NCBI GenBank assembly: GCA_038501625.1
Contig: JAZAYU010000005.1
Span: 14,653,996-14,717,995 of the forward strand
Length of the DNA: 64,000 nt
Direction of reading: 5' to 3'
DNA from: Corbicula japonica
Lineage: Eukaryota > Mollusca > Bivalvia > Venerida > Cyrenidae
Of this stretch, positions 10,677 to 22,960 are shown piece by piece; position 1 is the first letter of the stretch, and each line of letters opens with the position of its first letter. A model generated the notes under the pieces. That model was given only the letters and a program-made list of their open reading frames with translations, was not told where the DNA came from and ran no database searches. Position numbers and translations under genes: made by a program.

Positions 10677-11591
10677 ATAGGCTAAACATTATATGCATTT
10701 TGGGCAGTTGAGTAGCCTTTAGATATAGGCAAACATGAAAAAAACATACAAGCGGTAAGTTTAACATATATGTCCATGGAGCAGGTGGGCTGGTGGGGGA
10801 CCTGGTATAAAGATCAGAGGTAAGAGCTTGAACTAACACTGTTTGCAAAGTTGAAAAGTTCTTGTTCAAATGTCCTGAAACAAAGCCCAATATGGTACAC
10901 TTGGTACCATGGACTTTTTCCCCTGGAAGTGATACAAACAACTTTTGAAGTGATTCGAATGCATTTCACATCAACACACAGAATCTCATTCACACAGAAC
11001 TGTTACGTTGCATGCTTTTTAAGTGTGTCCGAAATAACAAATGGAAAAATTAAGCTTTTTTTATTATTGGTCCAGTGATTGTTTACATATTGAACATTCT
11101 AATTTTAAGAACTTATTAATGAGGCCACTACTTTTTTTGTTTCTGACACTTTTTTGCTGTATTTTATTGTTAAGGTTATGACGTCATTTACCAAATTGTT
11201 GCTGCATGTTAGTTTGAATTTGAAATGTCGCTCACAGATTTCAAATAAATTACACTTGTGTTTTCTGAGTAAATTAAAAAAACCATTATGGGGATATACA
11301 GGCTTGATTTGATAGAGGCCTGAGTTTTCCTGTCGTTTGGGAATCTAAAAGTTTGGATGTACATTATTAACATTTTGATCAATCTATGAGCGAGTTTATT
11401 TGTGAAGTTCTTCCACTTATTAGGTTAATTTAATACAATTGCAAATTGTAAACAATTATGTTTCCGAAACACAGTTGAGGATAAGCAGAGCTGTTGAATT
11501 ACTGGACAAAAAGAGACTAAACTATGAAAATAGTTTGTTGATCATGTAAATAATTGATTAAGGGTTGTTGAATCCACTTGTCTCTGAAGTC

Positions 11592-11698
11592 GTTGTCACA
11601 TGGCTGTGGAGGAAGAACACTGTATGCCTGGGTTAAAACCAGTTGTTGTCACAGGGTTGTGGAGGAAGTACACTGTATGCCTGGGTTGAAACCAGTTT
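11592..11698. repeat. 53-bp direct duplication
   Basis: GTTGTCACATGGCTGTGGAG through CCTGGGTTAAAACCA is repeated immediately as GTTGTCACAGGGTTGTGGAG through CCTGGGTTGAAACCA. Confidence 0.9.
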
Positions 11699-13319
11699 TC
11701 TCTAAGTTTCAGTATTATTGAAAATCCCATAAATGTGTTTTTGTATGTCAGTCAATCTTTCGTACAATTTATATAAATGTGGAATGAACTTCACAAATAA
11801 ACACATCACATCACAAACAAAAACAAAGCATCATTCACACAAAAACTCAATCACACCATAATTTACTAGCATTTGGAAATGTTGTAGAGAAAAAAGTTGA
11901 AGTGGATTTGTTGTACAAGAGTAATAATTTTTTAAGGAACGTTTGCTTAAGGTAAAGTTTTTTCTTAAGAACTAAATATGTCTGTAGTTAAACGGAGTTA
12001 CGATTAGCATTAATGTTTTTTAAGATAACTTGGAAACGGTAATTTTCCGCTAATGTCGGTTTGGAAGCAGCTTACATTACGATACGTTTTCGCTTATGTT
12101 GATTTGAAAGCAACTACGTCATTTTGAAAACGGCTTTTAAATTTGGATACTAGATCGAGTCATTATTGTGTGATATATTATCGGTATGTATGTATCTTGG
12201 ATGTTTAGATTGAATTGTAAAGTTGTAAATGTTTTGTATTGCTGATCTTATGGTTATGGTGAATATTTTAACGTTTACTTTTGTTTCAGGACATTCCTTG
12301 GATGTACATTTAGTTTCCTTGAAACATAGTTCCCCCAACTGAATGCAACTGAATGAAGAGAGAAATGGGATGGAATGTTGGGATATAATGTAAGTATAAT
12401 TCTCCGATAGCTATATTTATGGTATAAAAATGTTATGGTAAGTATTTTCTAAAATATAAGGTTCCTACCTGTCAAAATTTGCAAGTGTTAAGCGTACTGT
12501 ATACACTATTCGGTGATTTTGAAATAACGGCGAGATCGTTTTTTTTCTGAGGCAGAATCTCTGAACATGAAGCATGTTCTGAAGTTACCATGCCTATGAA
12601 GAGGATGTTTATTAGGATTTATTTTTGCGAGTTTGATTTTTTAAAGTTATGATAAATTCTCGGGTTTTCAAGATGCAGTACAGAACAGTTCAGGTAAATT
12701 TACCTACGCAACTTATACTATTCTATTGCATCTGTAATTAAAAAAAAACATTTGTAAAAATAAGATATTGCATGTTGGTCTGTCGTCGTAAATTCAACAA
12801 AGTTGCAACGTTTTTCCACCGTGTCAGTAGAAACATATCCAATATTGGTGACTCCAGACACAATTTTAGCCCTCTGTGTAATGAGATAAATTCTACTGTT
12901 TTAACCTGTGACTGAAATATTAGCAAGCCGAGAATTGCCTGACCAGAAGCCTTTTAAATAATGATTATATTTTAAATTAAACTTCTTCATAGGAATTTTC
13001 TGACAAATTATGTATAGCCTACTGTTGGTGTTTTCAGATTACAAAAAAATGCTGGTGAGGTCACGGGACATTGAATGCTTCGTTTCAGGCGGAACATGAC
13101 AAGATTCCAGCATTACAATATGAATAATGGTGAGTAGTAAAGCATTGGTGCAGTTGAACAGTTTGGGTGTAAGCAGTTAGGGCTAAAATGAATCATAATA
13201 TTGGACTAATGTGGCTTTAAATGAAAGTAAGTTTTTTTTATATCTTGCTTATTTTGTGTCTTCACCCAGACTGTACAATGAATTAATTGTTGTTAAGTCA
13301 TTTTCTTCCAAAAGTTAAC
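11699..13319. other. Intergenic, no gene seen
   Basis: AT-rich. Pyrimidine tracts before AG occur, for example near 12290, but no exon with coding content could be supported. Confidence 0.4.
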
Positions 13320-13329
13320 CAGTTTGCAT

Positions 13330-13570
13330 TACAAAGCCGCTGATTGGTTGAAGCTGAGATTATCACTTTCTAAAATGACCAATCAAAAGCTAAGTTTTGA
13401 GACTGGTTTTGAAAGAACATCTGAATCCAAGAACAATAAACTGAGATTGAAGACCAGTCTCTAGTCTTAAGCAGCTGATTGGTTGAATCTGAGATCACTC
13501 TTTAACATGTTTAAAATGACCAATCAAAAGCTTAAGTTTTGAGACTGGTTTTTTATGTCAGTATTCTGAT
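13330..13570. repeat. Two diverged F1-related foldback copies
   Basis: Two units share GCTGATTGGTTGAA, AAAATGACCAATCAAAAGC and TTTTGAGACTGG. The second (from about 13432) starts CCAAGAACAATAAACTGAG, as F1 does. The ATTGG...CCAAT centre is kept but its spacing and flanks differ, so this is an older subfamily. Confidence 0.65.
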
Positions 13571-14204
13571 CTCAGAGGCAGATGATGTAAATGAAGTATT
13601 AAGAAACAAAACCCTCCCATAAATAAAAGAAAATAATGTTACTTTAAAACAGGACACAATAAAACAACTTAAAACAGGACAATATAAAACCATTTAAAAC
13701 ATAAAATCAATTTAAAATATAACAAACTAAAATAAGATGTAGCACAAAAATTAAACCATAATACACTAAATAAGGGGTTTAAAACGACTAAATGTCTCAA
13801 CAAAACAGGCTAATATCTGTCAGCAACTCCCCATCTCGATGCAGTCTTAAAGTCTCGAACAATGGTCATAGTCTGGATGGTCATTTCGCGGTGTTGTGGT
13901 GCCGTCTCGGATATTTATCTTCTCGGCATTTTACGGCGGCCATTTCCGAAGTTGAAAGCGGGAAACGATGTTATCCTTGAAATCGGACTGCTGAAGTGAA
14001 ATAACCAACTACCAAGGGATCTTTATTGTTTTAATCGGTGGTTAATTTCGGCTATTTTTCCGAGTGCGATTAAAACGGACGTTTGTCGGTTATTTATTTT
14101 TGTGACTGCAACATTAGAAGCGGAACATGATGTTTAAACGTCACCAAGCAATCGTTGTTTTTAATTGGTGATACTATCCGGCTTTTTCAACTGCCAATGA
14201 AGAT

Positions 14205-16580
14205 GATGTTTGGTCGGAGCTTGTGGAGATGGTGAAGAGGCGTGGTGGAGATGGCGAAGGCGTGGTGGAGATGGTAGGACTTCAGGGGTAGGTGATATAA
14301 ATATTTCAGAGATGGTGAAGATGCATGGCGGAGATGGTGATGAGGTGTGGTGGAGATGGCGAAGAGGCTAGATGGAGAGGGCGAAGAGGCGTGGTGGAGA
14401 TGGTAGGACATCAGAGGTAGGTGCTATATATATTTCAGAGATGGTGGAGAGGCATGGTGGAGGCGTGGTGGAGATGGCGAAGAGGCGTGGTGGAGATGGT
14501 AGGACATAGGTAGGTGCTATATAGATTTCAGAGATGGTGAAGAGGCATTGTGGCGATGGTGAAGAGGCTTGGAGAAGATGGCGAAGAGGCGTGGTGGAGA
14601 TGGTAGGATATCAGGGGTAGGTGCTATATAAATTTCAGAGATGGTGAAGAGGCATGGTGGAGATGGTGAAGGCGTAGTGGAGATGGCGAAGAGGCGTGGT
14701 GGAGATGGTAGGACATCAGAGGTAGGTGCTATATAGATTTCAGAGATGGTGAAAAGGCATGGTGGAGATGGTGAAGAGGCCTGGTGGAGATGGCGAAGAG
14801 GCGTGGTGGAGATGGTAGGACATCAGAGGTAGGTGCTATATAAATTTCAGAGATGGTGAAAAGGCATGGTGGAGATTGTGGAGGCGTAGTGGAGATGGCG
14901 AAGAGGCTTGGTGGGGATGGTGAAGAGGCTTGGTGGAGATGGCGAAGAGACGTGGTGGAGATGGTAGGATATCAGAGGTAGGTGCTATATAGATTTCAGA
15001 GATGGCGAAGAGGCATGGTGGAGATGGTGAAGAGGCTTGGTGGAGATGGTGGAGGCGTAGTGGAGATGGCGAAGAGTCGTGGTTGAGATGGCGAAGAGGC
15101 GTGGTGGAGATGGCGAAGAGTCGTGGTGGAGATGGCGAAGAGGCGTGGTGGAGATGGCGAAGAGTCGTGGTGGAGATGATGAAGAGGCATGGAGAAGATG
15201 GCCAAATGGCGTGGTTGAGATGGCGAAGAGGCGTGGTGGAGATGGTAGGACATAGGTAGGTGCTTTATAAATTTCAGAGGTGGTGGAGAGGAATCGTAGA
15301 GATGATGATGAGGCTTGGAGAAGATGGCGAAGAGGCATGGTGAGGATGGCGAAGAGGCGTGGTGGAGATGGTAGGGTATCAGACGTAGGTGAATTATAAA
15401 TTTCAGAGGTGTTGAAGAGGAATGGTGGAGATGATGAAGCTTGGTGAAGGCGAAGAAGCGTGGTGGAGATGGCGAAAAAGCGTGGTGGAGATGATGAGGA
15501 GGCTTGGTACAAATGGGGAAGAGTTTTGGTGGAGATGGCGAAAAGGCATGCTGAAGATGGCGAAGAGGCGTGGAGGAGATGGTAAGAGATCAGAGGTAGG
15601 TGCTAAATAGATTTCAGAGATGTTGAAGGGTCGTGGTGAAGCTGGCGAAAAGGCATGGTGGAGATGATAGAGAGGCGTGGAGATGACGAAGAGGCGTGGT
15701 GGAGCTGGTGAAGAGGCATAATGGAGTTGGTAAGACATCAGAGGTATGTGCTTTATAGGTTTCAGAGATGGTAAAGATTCTTGGTGGAGATGGTGAAGAG
15801 GCTTGGTGTTGGCGAAGAGGCGGGGTGAAGATGGCGAAGAGGCGTGGTGGAGATGGTAAAGATGCGGGGTGAAAATGGTAAAGAGGCGTGGTGGAGATGG
15901 CGAAGAGGCATGGTGGAGATGGCAAAGATGCGTGGTGGAGATGGCAAAGATGCGTGGTGGAGATGGTAAAGATGCGGGATGAAGATGGAGAAGAGGCGTG
16001 GTGGAGATGGCAAAGATGCGTGGTGAAGATGGCGAAGAGGCGTGGTGGAGATGGCAAAGATGCGTGGTGGAGATGGTGAAGATGCGTGGTGGAGATGGCG
16101 AAGTGACGTGGTGGAGATGGCGAAGAGGCGTGGTGGAGATGGCAAAGAGCTATTGTGGAGATGGCGAAAAGTCGTGGTGAAGAGGTGTGGAAATGGTGAA
16201 AAGGTGTGGTGGAGTTGGTGAAGACGTTGTTCGGAAATGGGGAAGAGCCCTGGTGGAGGATGCTGACATCTGAGGTAGGGTCTTTTTTAGCTATCAGAGA
16301 TGGTCAGAGGCTTGGTGAAGATGTCGAAGGGGCATGATGGAGATGGAAATTGCATGGTGGATAAGGCTTAGTGGTAGGGTGGAGATGGTGAGGAAGCATT
16401 GTGAATATGAGGTAGGTTCTAGATGTTGTTTTGAAGATGGTAAAGACAAGAGCTTGAGATGCCAAAGACATGTTTGGAGTTTGGAAAGACTGGTGGCGGT
16501 GATGACATAGATAAGTGGTGACAGCAAACGTCTTAAATGGGAGATTGTGAAGACCAGTTGCGAAGATTGTAAGGTTGGCA
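14205..16580. repeat. Large purine-rich minisatellite: 22-bp monomer plus spacer module
   Basis: About 2.4 kb of tandem units. The basic monomer is 22 bp (GAAGAGGCGTGGTGGAGATG plus GC). Runs of monomers are separated about a dozen times by a spacer of roughly 40-50 bp beginning TCAGAGGTAGGTGCTATATA and ending ATTTCAGAGATGG. Spacers recur near 14285, 14415, 14505, 14615, 14715, 14825, 14975, 15255, 15370, 15590, 15740 and 16270. The + strand is strongly G over C and purine rich. Because 22 is not a multiple of three and the monomer lacks minus-strand stops, all three minus frames stay open, producing Ser/His/Pro-rich shadow ORFs with a 22-residue period. I see no sign that any is translated. 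Confidence 0.95.
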
Positions 16581-18201
16581 ATGAGAGCTTAATTGTATAA
16601 TATTACATGTCATTTAACTGTTACTTAGTCAGTATATGCAATATCAAATTTGAATTAGTTATTTTCTCTCCCGAAACTGCAAATCATATCTATATTTTAA
16701 AATAGAATTGCCAGAAGCTGGCGACAAAGAATTGGCTGGAAGCCAATGATACCCCTGCCTTGAGCAGATAATACTTCATGCTTGCATGTACATACAGAGT
16801 TTATGATATGCTACAGAGATGTTTTGATCAAATTAGAAAAGTGACATAGACTCCGAAAAAATGTAAAGAATTAACCCCTTTATGTGTAAGTGTGACTTTT
16901 ATCAATTGAGCAACCACGTGATGAAATAAGCCTTTGGATGACTTTGTCTTTTTAGCTGGGACAAACTTCTTGCTATAACATTATTACGTCAAATTAAAGA
17001 TAATCCAAAATGAATAGACACAATGTATTTAATGTTTTATTTTGATAGATTCAATTTAAGGATAAATCATAGTTGGCTCACCATAAGACTGTAGGGTTCG
17101 AAAGTAAGATAATAAAAAAAGCGCCATTAGAGGTGGGTGTGGCTGGAGTACTAGTAAATCATCTTAAAATGTGATGTGTGGCTTCAATTATTGTAAATTG
17201 CCTACAATGTGGTGTCCGGTTTTAGTACTAGTATATCGTTTTAAATCGCTTAAACATAGTGTTTAGTAAACTAGTAAATCACCTTAAAACTTAGGGTTTA
17301 GCTTTAGTAACAGTAGGTCAAATTAAAACAATGCTCTGCTGTGTATTTCCTGGATGAAAAAAAAAACAACAATAACAGGTTATTTACCTTGAACTACTAG
17401 TATAGTGTTAGCTGTAGTACTAGTAGAACACCGGGTTTGTCTTTAGTAGCCCCGGCTGTTAATTATTAGATGATAATTATATATACAATATTAAGCGTCG
17501 ATTTCGTTAAAACATTAGCAAGTTAAGGCTATTACTATAAGACCAAAATTGAGCAAAGATAAAGTCGACCGTTTACCTAGTCAGTTACATTATTATATTT
17601 AATATACAAATAAATGAACATAAATGCTGGTAAGTATGATAGAATGTTGATACCTAAATGTTCTGTGAGAGAAAAATACTGTCTGAGGTTTATCTGCACA
17701 CAAGTTTAATGTACATGCAAGTATGAGGGGGGACCAGTAACCATGGCTCTAAATTTCTGTCGCAGTAACCCGTTTATTTGATTTTTTATGCCACCACCGT
17801 ACAGCCCTACCTACAAACATGTCCACCAAGGCATCTTGTATACACTATTTTTCAGGAGAGTGGCATGCAGAGTTACCATATTTATTTGTCTTCATTTACA
17901 GATCTCAAATTAAGTTAAACAAGAAATATCTTTAAAAAAGATAAACGGCGTTGATGGAAAAGATTTTTATATATAAGAAAGAAAGAAATAAAGACCGTGC
18001 AAAAATTTCGTCTGGTGATAATACGTCGATTAAAGAAGACTGTCTAACATTAACTGTACATTCAGTTTCAATAAAATACCTCTTGTAGAGTTAGCACTAA
18101 TGATGAATAAATGTCATTAAAATACAATAAATGAAAATAATAACAACTTGTTACAAGAGCGAAATCTACCAACTTTTACGTAAATTAACTTTAAAAGAAA
18201 G
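16581..18201. other. Intergenic, no gene seen
   Basis: AT-rich DNA. A degenerate repetition of CTAGTAAATCAYCTTAAAAY phrases between about 17145 and 17330 may be an old tandem array. Nothing else was recognised. Confidence 0.4.
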
Positions 18202-18277
18202 TGTCCCTCCCGAGTATTGAACCCGGGGCCTCCGCTTGAGAGGCGAGTGTGATAACCACTACACCAAGGCGTTTTGA
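18202..18277 (-). pseudogene. tRNA-Glu-like (anticodon CTC) pseudogene or SINE head
   Basis: On the minus strand the D arm GTGTAGTGGTTATCAC, a seven-base anticodon loop CTCTCAA with CTC at the anticodon, and a T arm with GGGTTCAATACTC can be laid out in tRNA order with normal spacing. The 3' acceptor strand reads GAGGGAC, but the 5' side (AACGCCT) does not pair with it, and the anticodon stem has one C-A mismatch. A working tRNA is therefore unlikely. It may be a decayed tRNA gene or the head of a tRNA-derived SINE. Confidence 0.55.
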
Positions 18278-18960
18278 ATATCTGGACTTGAAATTAACAA
18301 TCAATATCAAAGGAACTAGAAAGGAACCAGTAAGAACCAGAAATATCTGCACTTCTCTGTCGTTTTACACTGTGTATTGTACTCGAGTGTTTACCTGACA
18401 CCTATGAATATTCCATATAAAATCGTATTTAAGCCATCAATTGACTTAATTGGTTATTTATACCGTAAATATCTTTTTCTCCAATACAATTAACGCTTTT
18501 TAAAACGAAAATGCCCGAACATAAAGCGCCAGGTAAATACTTACACACAATATAAAAATCGTTACGGTAATCATTAACAAGACCCACTAATAACCAATCA
18601 AAATAATCTATTTGATTTTCCCGCTGCATAATAAATTTTATTTACAATATTTCATTGGTCGAAAAACTAGGTCAAAAGTGAGCTTAGACAGCTAACGCCG
18701 AAAAAAAGGGTTTAGTTTAAGTTCAAAGCAGGGTAGTTTAGCTGTTTTAAACGACATAGTTTCATAAATACTGTTTATATAAGCAAGATTTGATATTTTG
18801 CATTTTGAATCTAGGTTATAAAACAACATCGTATGATCATGAAGAATTTTCAACCACTCTTCCAATAACGTTATACACTTTGATTGTTCTTAACTTTTTT
18901 GAGACTTATGATGACATTTTAATAGATACAGTTGTCTTTGTGTGTGTCTGCATTCGTGCA
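18278..18960. other. Intergenic, no gene seen
   Basis: No supported coding region or recognised repeat. Confidence 0.4.
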
Positions 18961-19029
18961 CCATTCGCCATTTTAGATGCTTGAGATTTCAGACTGGTCT
19001 CCAGATTTAGTTTTATGATACTGAGCACA
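18961..19029. repeat. F1 MITE, solo right half
   Basis: CGCCATTTTAGATGCTTGAG then GAGACTGG-like arm and TTTAGTTTTATGATACTGAG. The left arm is missing. Confidence 0.75.
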
Positions 19030-19849
19030 GGTTTTACATGGATCTTTATTATATATGTCAAACAAGTCCGACCTTATCGTACCGAGTTACAAGGAATTGT
19101 AAACCAGTGTTTTCAGCTTAATGCATGATTTACAGTTTTTTTTACAACTTTTCATATGAACTTGTCATCTTTAACATGACAAGCGTGCGTTTAAAAACCC
19201 TGATTAATGGCCCATAAGCTGAACATGGTAAACATCGCGTTCTTTACTTTATTCGTCTTAACATTCAAAGTTAAATTCCGAAAATTGACGAAGGCCGTCT
19301 CTTCTTGCAAGCTGTGTCTTACTAGGTATTGCAAACTCCAGTTGCAAGTGAATGATGTGACTGCAGAGGTTAAAACAAGCTTCTTCTATAATATTATGCA
19401 GATATTTCTGGAATTCTGGTTTCGGAAAATGTAAATCACAAATAGTCTATTTTGTCCAAGGAGCCAGTGCCTAGTTGACAATAAATTGTCTTTAAACCAG
19501 GCAAGACAGAGTCAATTCTTTTTTGGTTATGGGCATAATTACGGAACCAGCTTAAATTGAATGTTGAATGCAATGGTACTTGCACTCAAGCAATAAATTC
19601 AGTCAAATGCATTGGTGCTTCTCTGGATTAGTATCTATCTTGATAATGAAATTGCCAGGTCAATGGTAAAAGACAACGTTTGTTTAACCTTTTATATCGC
19701 AGAAGTAAACTGGTCATGTCTGTTATCAAATGTCATTTGATTATGTTTGCTCCTTCTTGTAACTTCTATACCGGAGAAATATGCTTTTTCGTTTTGCTTG
19801 AAATCCAGACAGTCGCTGATCATCCTGTATCCATTAAAACTGAGATTGG

Positions 19850-21256
19850 ACTTTGAGATTGGATCATAAAATCCTTTTACATAAATTAAAGCTTTACCAC
19901 TTTGACAGAAAATCAATAGATTGGTTCTCTTCTTATTTGCAAAATAGAAAACAATTTATTAAAGTAAACAACATACAGTCCGATAAACTTTGCATCAAGA
20001 CTGGTGTCCCTCAAGGCTCTATCCTTGGGCCCCTTCTTTTCTTAATCTACATCAATGATCTTCCAATGACACTAGAATCATGTAACGTTGACATGTATGC
20101 TGACGATTCTACTTTGCACACATCCTCTTCTAACATAAATGAAATACAATCACGACTTCAAAATGACATTGATAATATAGACAAGTGGTGTAAAAATAAC
20201 AATATGTCACTAAACCCATTAAAGTCAACTTGCATGCTACTGGGAACGAAAAACAGGTTAAAGAGCTCAGACTCTCTAGTAATTACTTTAAATCAAACCC
20301 AGCTTGAGAATGTACATTATCAAAATATTTTAGGCATTAATGTTGATGATTCAATAAAATGGCAAGTGCAGATAGATAAAATTTGCAGTAAATTAAATTC
20401 AAAGCTATATCTGTTTAATAGAATATCAAAGTACCTTACATTTGAAACAAAGAAAATTTACTATAATGCGTATGTACTACCGATTCTTGATTATGGAGTT
20501 ATCTCGTGGGGACAATGTTCAAAAACCAACAAAGATCGGATTAATAGCTTCCAAAGACGTTTTGCCAAATTAGTGCTCGGTAAATCAGATTCATCAACTA
20601 ATACAGAACTTTTTAGTGAACTGAAGTGGTTATCATTTAATGACCGTATCAAATATCACACAGCCTCTCTTGTTTATAAAACCCTCCACGACTTAGCCCC
20701 ACAATATTTACACGATCTCATAGAAATTACACAAAATACTTCTTACAATCTTCGGTCTAACTCAATGCAATGTCTTGTCCATCCAAAGCTAAACACAGAC
20801 TTTATGAAAAAGACATTTAGTTACTCTGGTATGATTATCTGGAATGAAATTCCTTTTTCCATTAAAAATTCATTCTCCCTGAATTTATTCAAAAAATCAT
20901 ACAAACATCATTTATTGACAATAAATCCTTAAAATGTATCTAGATATATACACAAACTGGTAACTGCTCAATGACTTGTCGTTGCTTTTTTTTTCTACTC
21001 TTGAGTATGTGTAATGTATTACATTATAATGTTTTGCCTTCTCAAAATATTGCCCAATTAACATATTTGATTTTGTATTGTTCATCTTTATTATTTGTTT
21101 TTCTTCATTTTAATTTTGTGTGTATGTGTGTAGTTATAATATTTTTGATGGCCTCTTGAAAATAAGATTTGTATTATTGTTGTTTTACTTTGTACAAAAC
21201 TTAAGAGTTACCATCTATAAATAAAGAATTTATTATTATTATTATTATTATTATTA
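19850..21256 (+). mobile_element. 5'-truncated non-LTR retrotransposon
   Basis: The element consists of an RT-bearing ORF (to 20932), a 3' untranslated stretch of about 300 bp, AATAAAG, and a (ATT)n tail ending at 21256. The microsatellite-like 3' tail and loss of the 5' part are typical of target-primed reverse transcription by Jockey/CR1-group elements. A TGA at 19841 closes the frame just upstream. Nothing resembling an endonuclease domain or ORF1 is present, so the copy cannot move by itself. Confidence 0.88.
19853..20932 (+). CDS. Reverse transcriptase C-terminal portion (non-LTR retrotransposon ORF2 fragment)
   Basis: About 359 residues remain open. The sequence enters in the RT fingers/palm region with DHKILLHKLKLYHFD, then has the conserved GVPQGSILGPLLFLIYINDL block, the catalytic box YADDS, the NMSLNPLKSTCMLLG segment, and the thumb and C-terminal region characteristic of Jockey/CR1-type elements (ILDYGVISWG, FQRRFAKLVLG, YKTLHDLAPQYL, WNEIP). 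The upstream endonuclease and first RT blocks are lost, so the initial TTG codon is only where the frame opens and not a start. YADD is followed by Ser, where Thr is more usual. No frameshift or stop interrupts the remaining part, which suggests a fairly recent insertion. Not a host gene. Confidence 0.9.
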   Translation: MRLDHKILLHKLKLYHFDRKSIDWFSSYLQNRKQFIKVNNIQSDKLCIKTGVPQGSILGPLLFLIYINDLPMTLESCNVDMYADDSTLHTSSSNINEIQSRLQNDIDNIDKWCKNNNMSLNPLKSTCMLLGTKNRLKSSDSLVITLNQTQLENVHYQNILGINVDDSIKWQVQIDKICSKLNSKLYLFNRISKYLTFETKKIYYNAYVLPILDYGVISWGQCSKTNKDRINSFQRRFAKLVLGKSDSSTNTELFSELKWLSFNDRIKYHTASLVYKTLHDLAPQYLHDLIEITQNTSYNLRSNSMQCLVHPKLNTDFMKKTFSYSGMIIWNEIPFSIKNSFSLNLFKKSYKHHLLTINP

Positions 21257-21690
21257 CCGCAGTAACATCTTTCATGCACGCTGTACCGGGTACGAGTGAC
21301 TGCTCGACCCACTAAAGAGGCTCATTCTGGTTTTACATTTGGTGACAAATGTCGTTTTTCTCTGTAACTAAGTAAGTCATTTTGCTCTGTGATACAGCAT
21401 TTTCCAAACTCTGAGGAACATTAAATGTCCGCATAAATTAAAAGAAGCTATCATAGACCACATCATGCCCAATTAAGTCTTAAATTTAATTAAAGTTATA
21501 ACATTTATTTTTTCATGAAGATCTTAATTAAGTGACAAGATACAAATACAGTTTACGTTAATTGTAATTTATGTGTTTCAGGTGTCATGATTGTGTTGCT
21601 CATGTACACCTGCGATATATTGGACATGATGCTTAACAATGTTGTTATTTTATAAAACAAGCTGATGTGACGCTACTACTATACAGCCGT

Positions 21691-21804
21691 GAAGATTATA
21701 AAACTGAGATTTAAGACCAGTCTCAAATCTCAAGAATCTGATTAGCCAATCAGATGCTTGAGATTTGAGACTGATTTCCATTCTCAGTTTTATAATCTTG
21801 AGGC
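21691..21804. repeat. F1 MITE, centre-deleted copy
   Basis: Both arms are intact (GAAGATTATAAAACTGAG ... CTCAGTTTTATAATCTTGAG). The centre has shrunk to GATTAGCCAATCAGATG, with ATGGCGAC lost. Confidence 0.85.
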
Positions 21805-22223
21805 CTGATATCTCCATGCACTCTATTGCATTCAATTACCTTATTAAAATTAATTATTTCTATCTCGGGCATTTTCTTACAATTACATGACTTATGCGTC
21901 ACGCATCCAATATTATTAACCACAATGTAAATAAATGAGTATATTTCTCTTCTTGCTTCATAGCATTAATGGTACATGTATTATAAGAACTACGCCTCTG
22001 TTTGTAATATTTCGATGTATTGTGTTGCTGCTATGTTTTAAATGTACGATTTTAAAGGAGATGAGTCTGTCTGTCCGTCTTCCCAAGCGTGCATTGTTTT
22101 ACAAAGTCCGTAGAGTCACAGCACCGAAGTAACTGCAATATTCGTGAAAGGAGTTGAAGGAGTACTTTGTAGTACAGTATATTTAAAACACTTAGTTATC
22201 TAAACCACATGTGAATTTTCTCT

Positions 22224-22224
<1 letters not shown>

Positions 22225-22299
<75 letters not shown>

Positions 22300-22322
22300 T
22301 CTTTATTTTGAGAGGATGACAT
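22225..22322 (-). repeat. (ATA)n run with retrotransposon-tail sequence, minus strand
   Basis: About 24 trinucleotide units followed by AAATTCTTTATTTTGAGAGG. On the minus strand this reads AATAAAGAATTTATTATT, the same tail that ends the element at 21256. It looks like a very short 5'-truncated copy in opposite orientation. Confidence 0.65.
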
Positions 22323-22877
22323 GTTAAAATTTCAACAAAAATAATGCTGATATTTTAATAAAAGGCGCATTTGTTCTTGTTCGATACAATTAAAATAATT
22401 CAACCGCAAAGTGTAACGGTAAAGGCAGTTCTGTTTTTCGGCTAGTTTAGGTCTCCACATCTGTTGCATTGTGGAGTATTTCAACGTATTCGTTGAAGTT
22501 TAAAAATATAGTAAAGTCACGATACATGACTGTTTTGTGTTCAGATTTACTGTTTTCCTTGAACTAATTTAATTTTGAAATCTGTAAACAACTAATATTA
22601 CTGGGCCGCCTATCAATTCATGGAAATAACATATTTACATGAACATATAAGTATTAAAACAAATAAGTAACGCTCATCCGACTGATGAAACTAGGTCGCT
22701 GAATTGTTTTTGGAAATAACATAATTACGTTTATATAGATATTTTAAGTCTACATCAAAGACGATTAGGTAACATACATTGACACATTGGTAACGTTTAT
22801 CCGTTTTACGCGGTATACGTTGACGTCTTAACTTCTGAGAAACCAACCACAGTTTTCGGACACCACATTTCGACAGG

Positions 22878-22885
22878 TATAAAAG
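22878..22885 (+). promoter_or_regulatory. TATA box of secreted gene 1
   Basis: TATAAAAG lies 83 bp before the ATG at 22961. Genes 2 and 3 of the cluster have equivalent boxes 52-60 bp before their ATGs. Confidence 0.75.
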
Positions 22886-22960
22886 AGAGCTCCAACTGAA
22901 TGAATGTCAGACTATTCTAAGGACCTGTGAATTTAGCTTGTTGAGAACTCATTGATCACA

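Noticed and set aside
14187..16180. Many Ser/His/Pro-rich (minus) and Arg/Gly/Trp-rich (plus) ORFs up to 175 residues
   Set aside because: They are shadows of the 22-bp minisatellite, which lacks stops in several frames on both strands.
14205..16580. CRISPR-like array of repeats and spacers
   Set aside because: Repeats and spacers are both repetitive, units are direct tandem copies, and the DNA is clearly from an animal.
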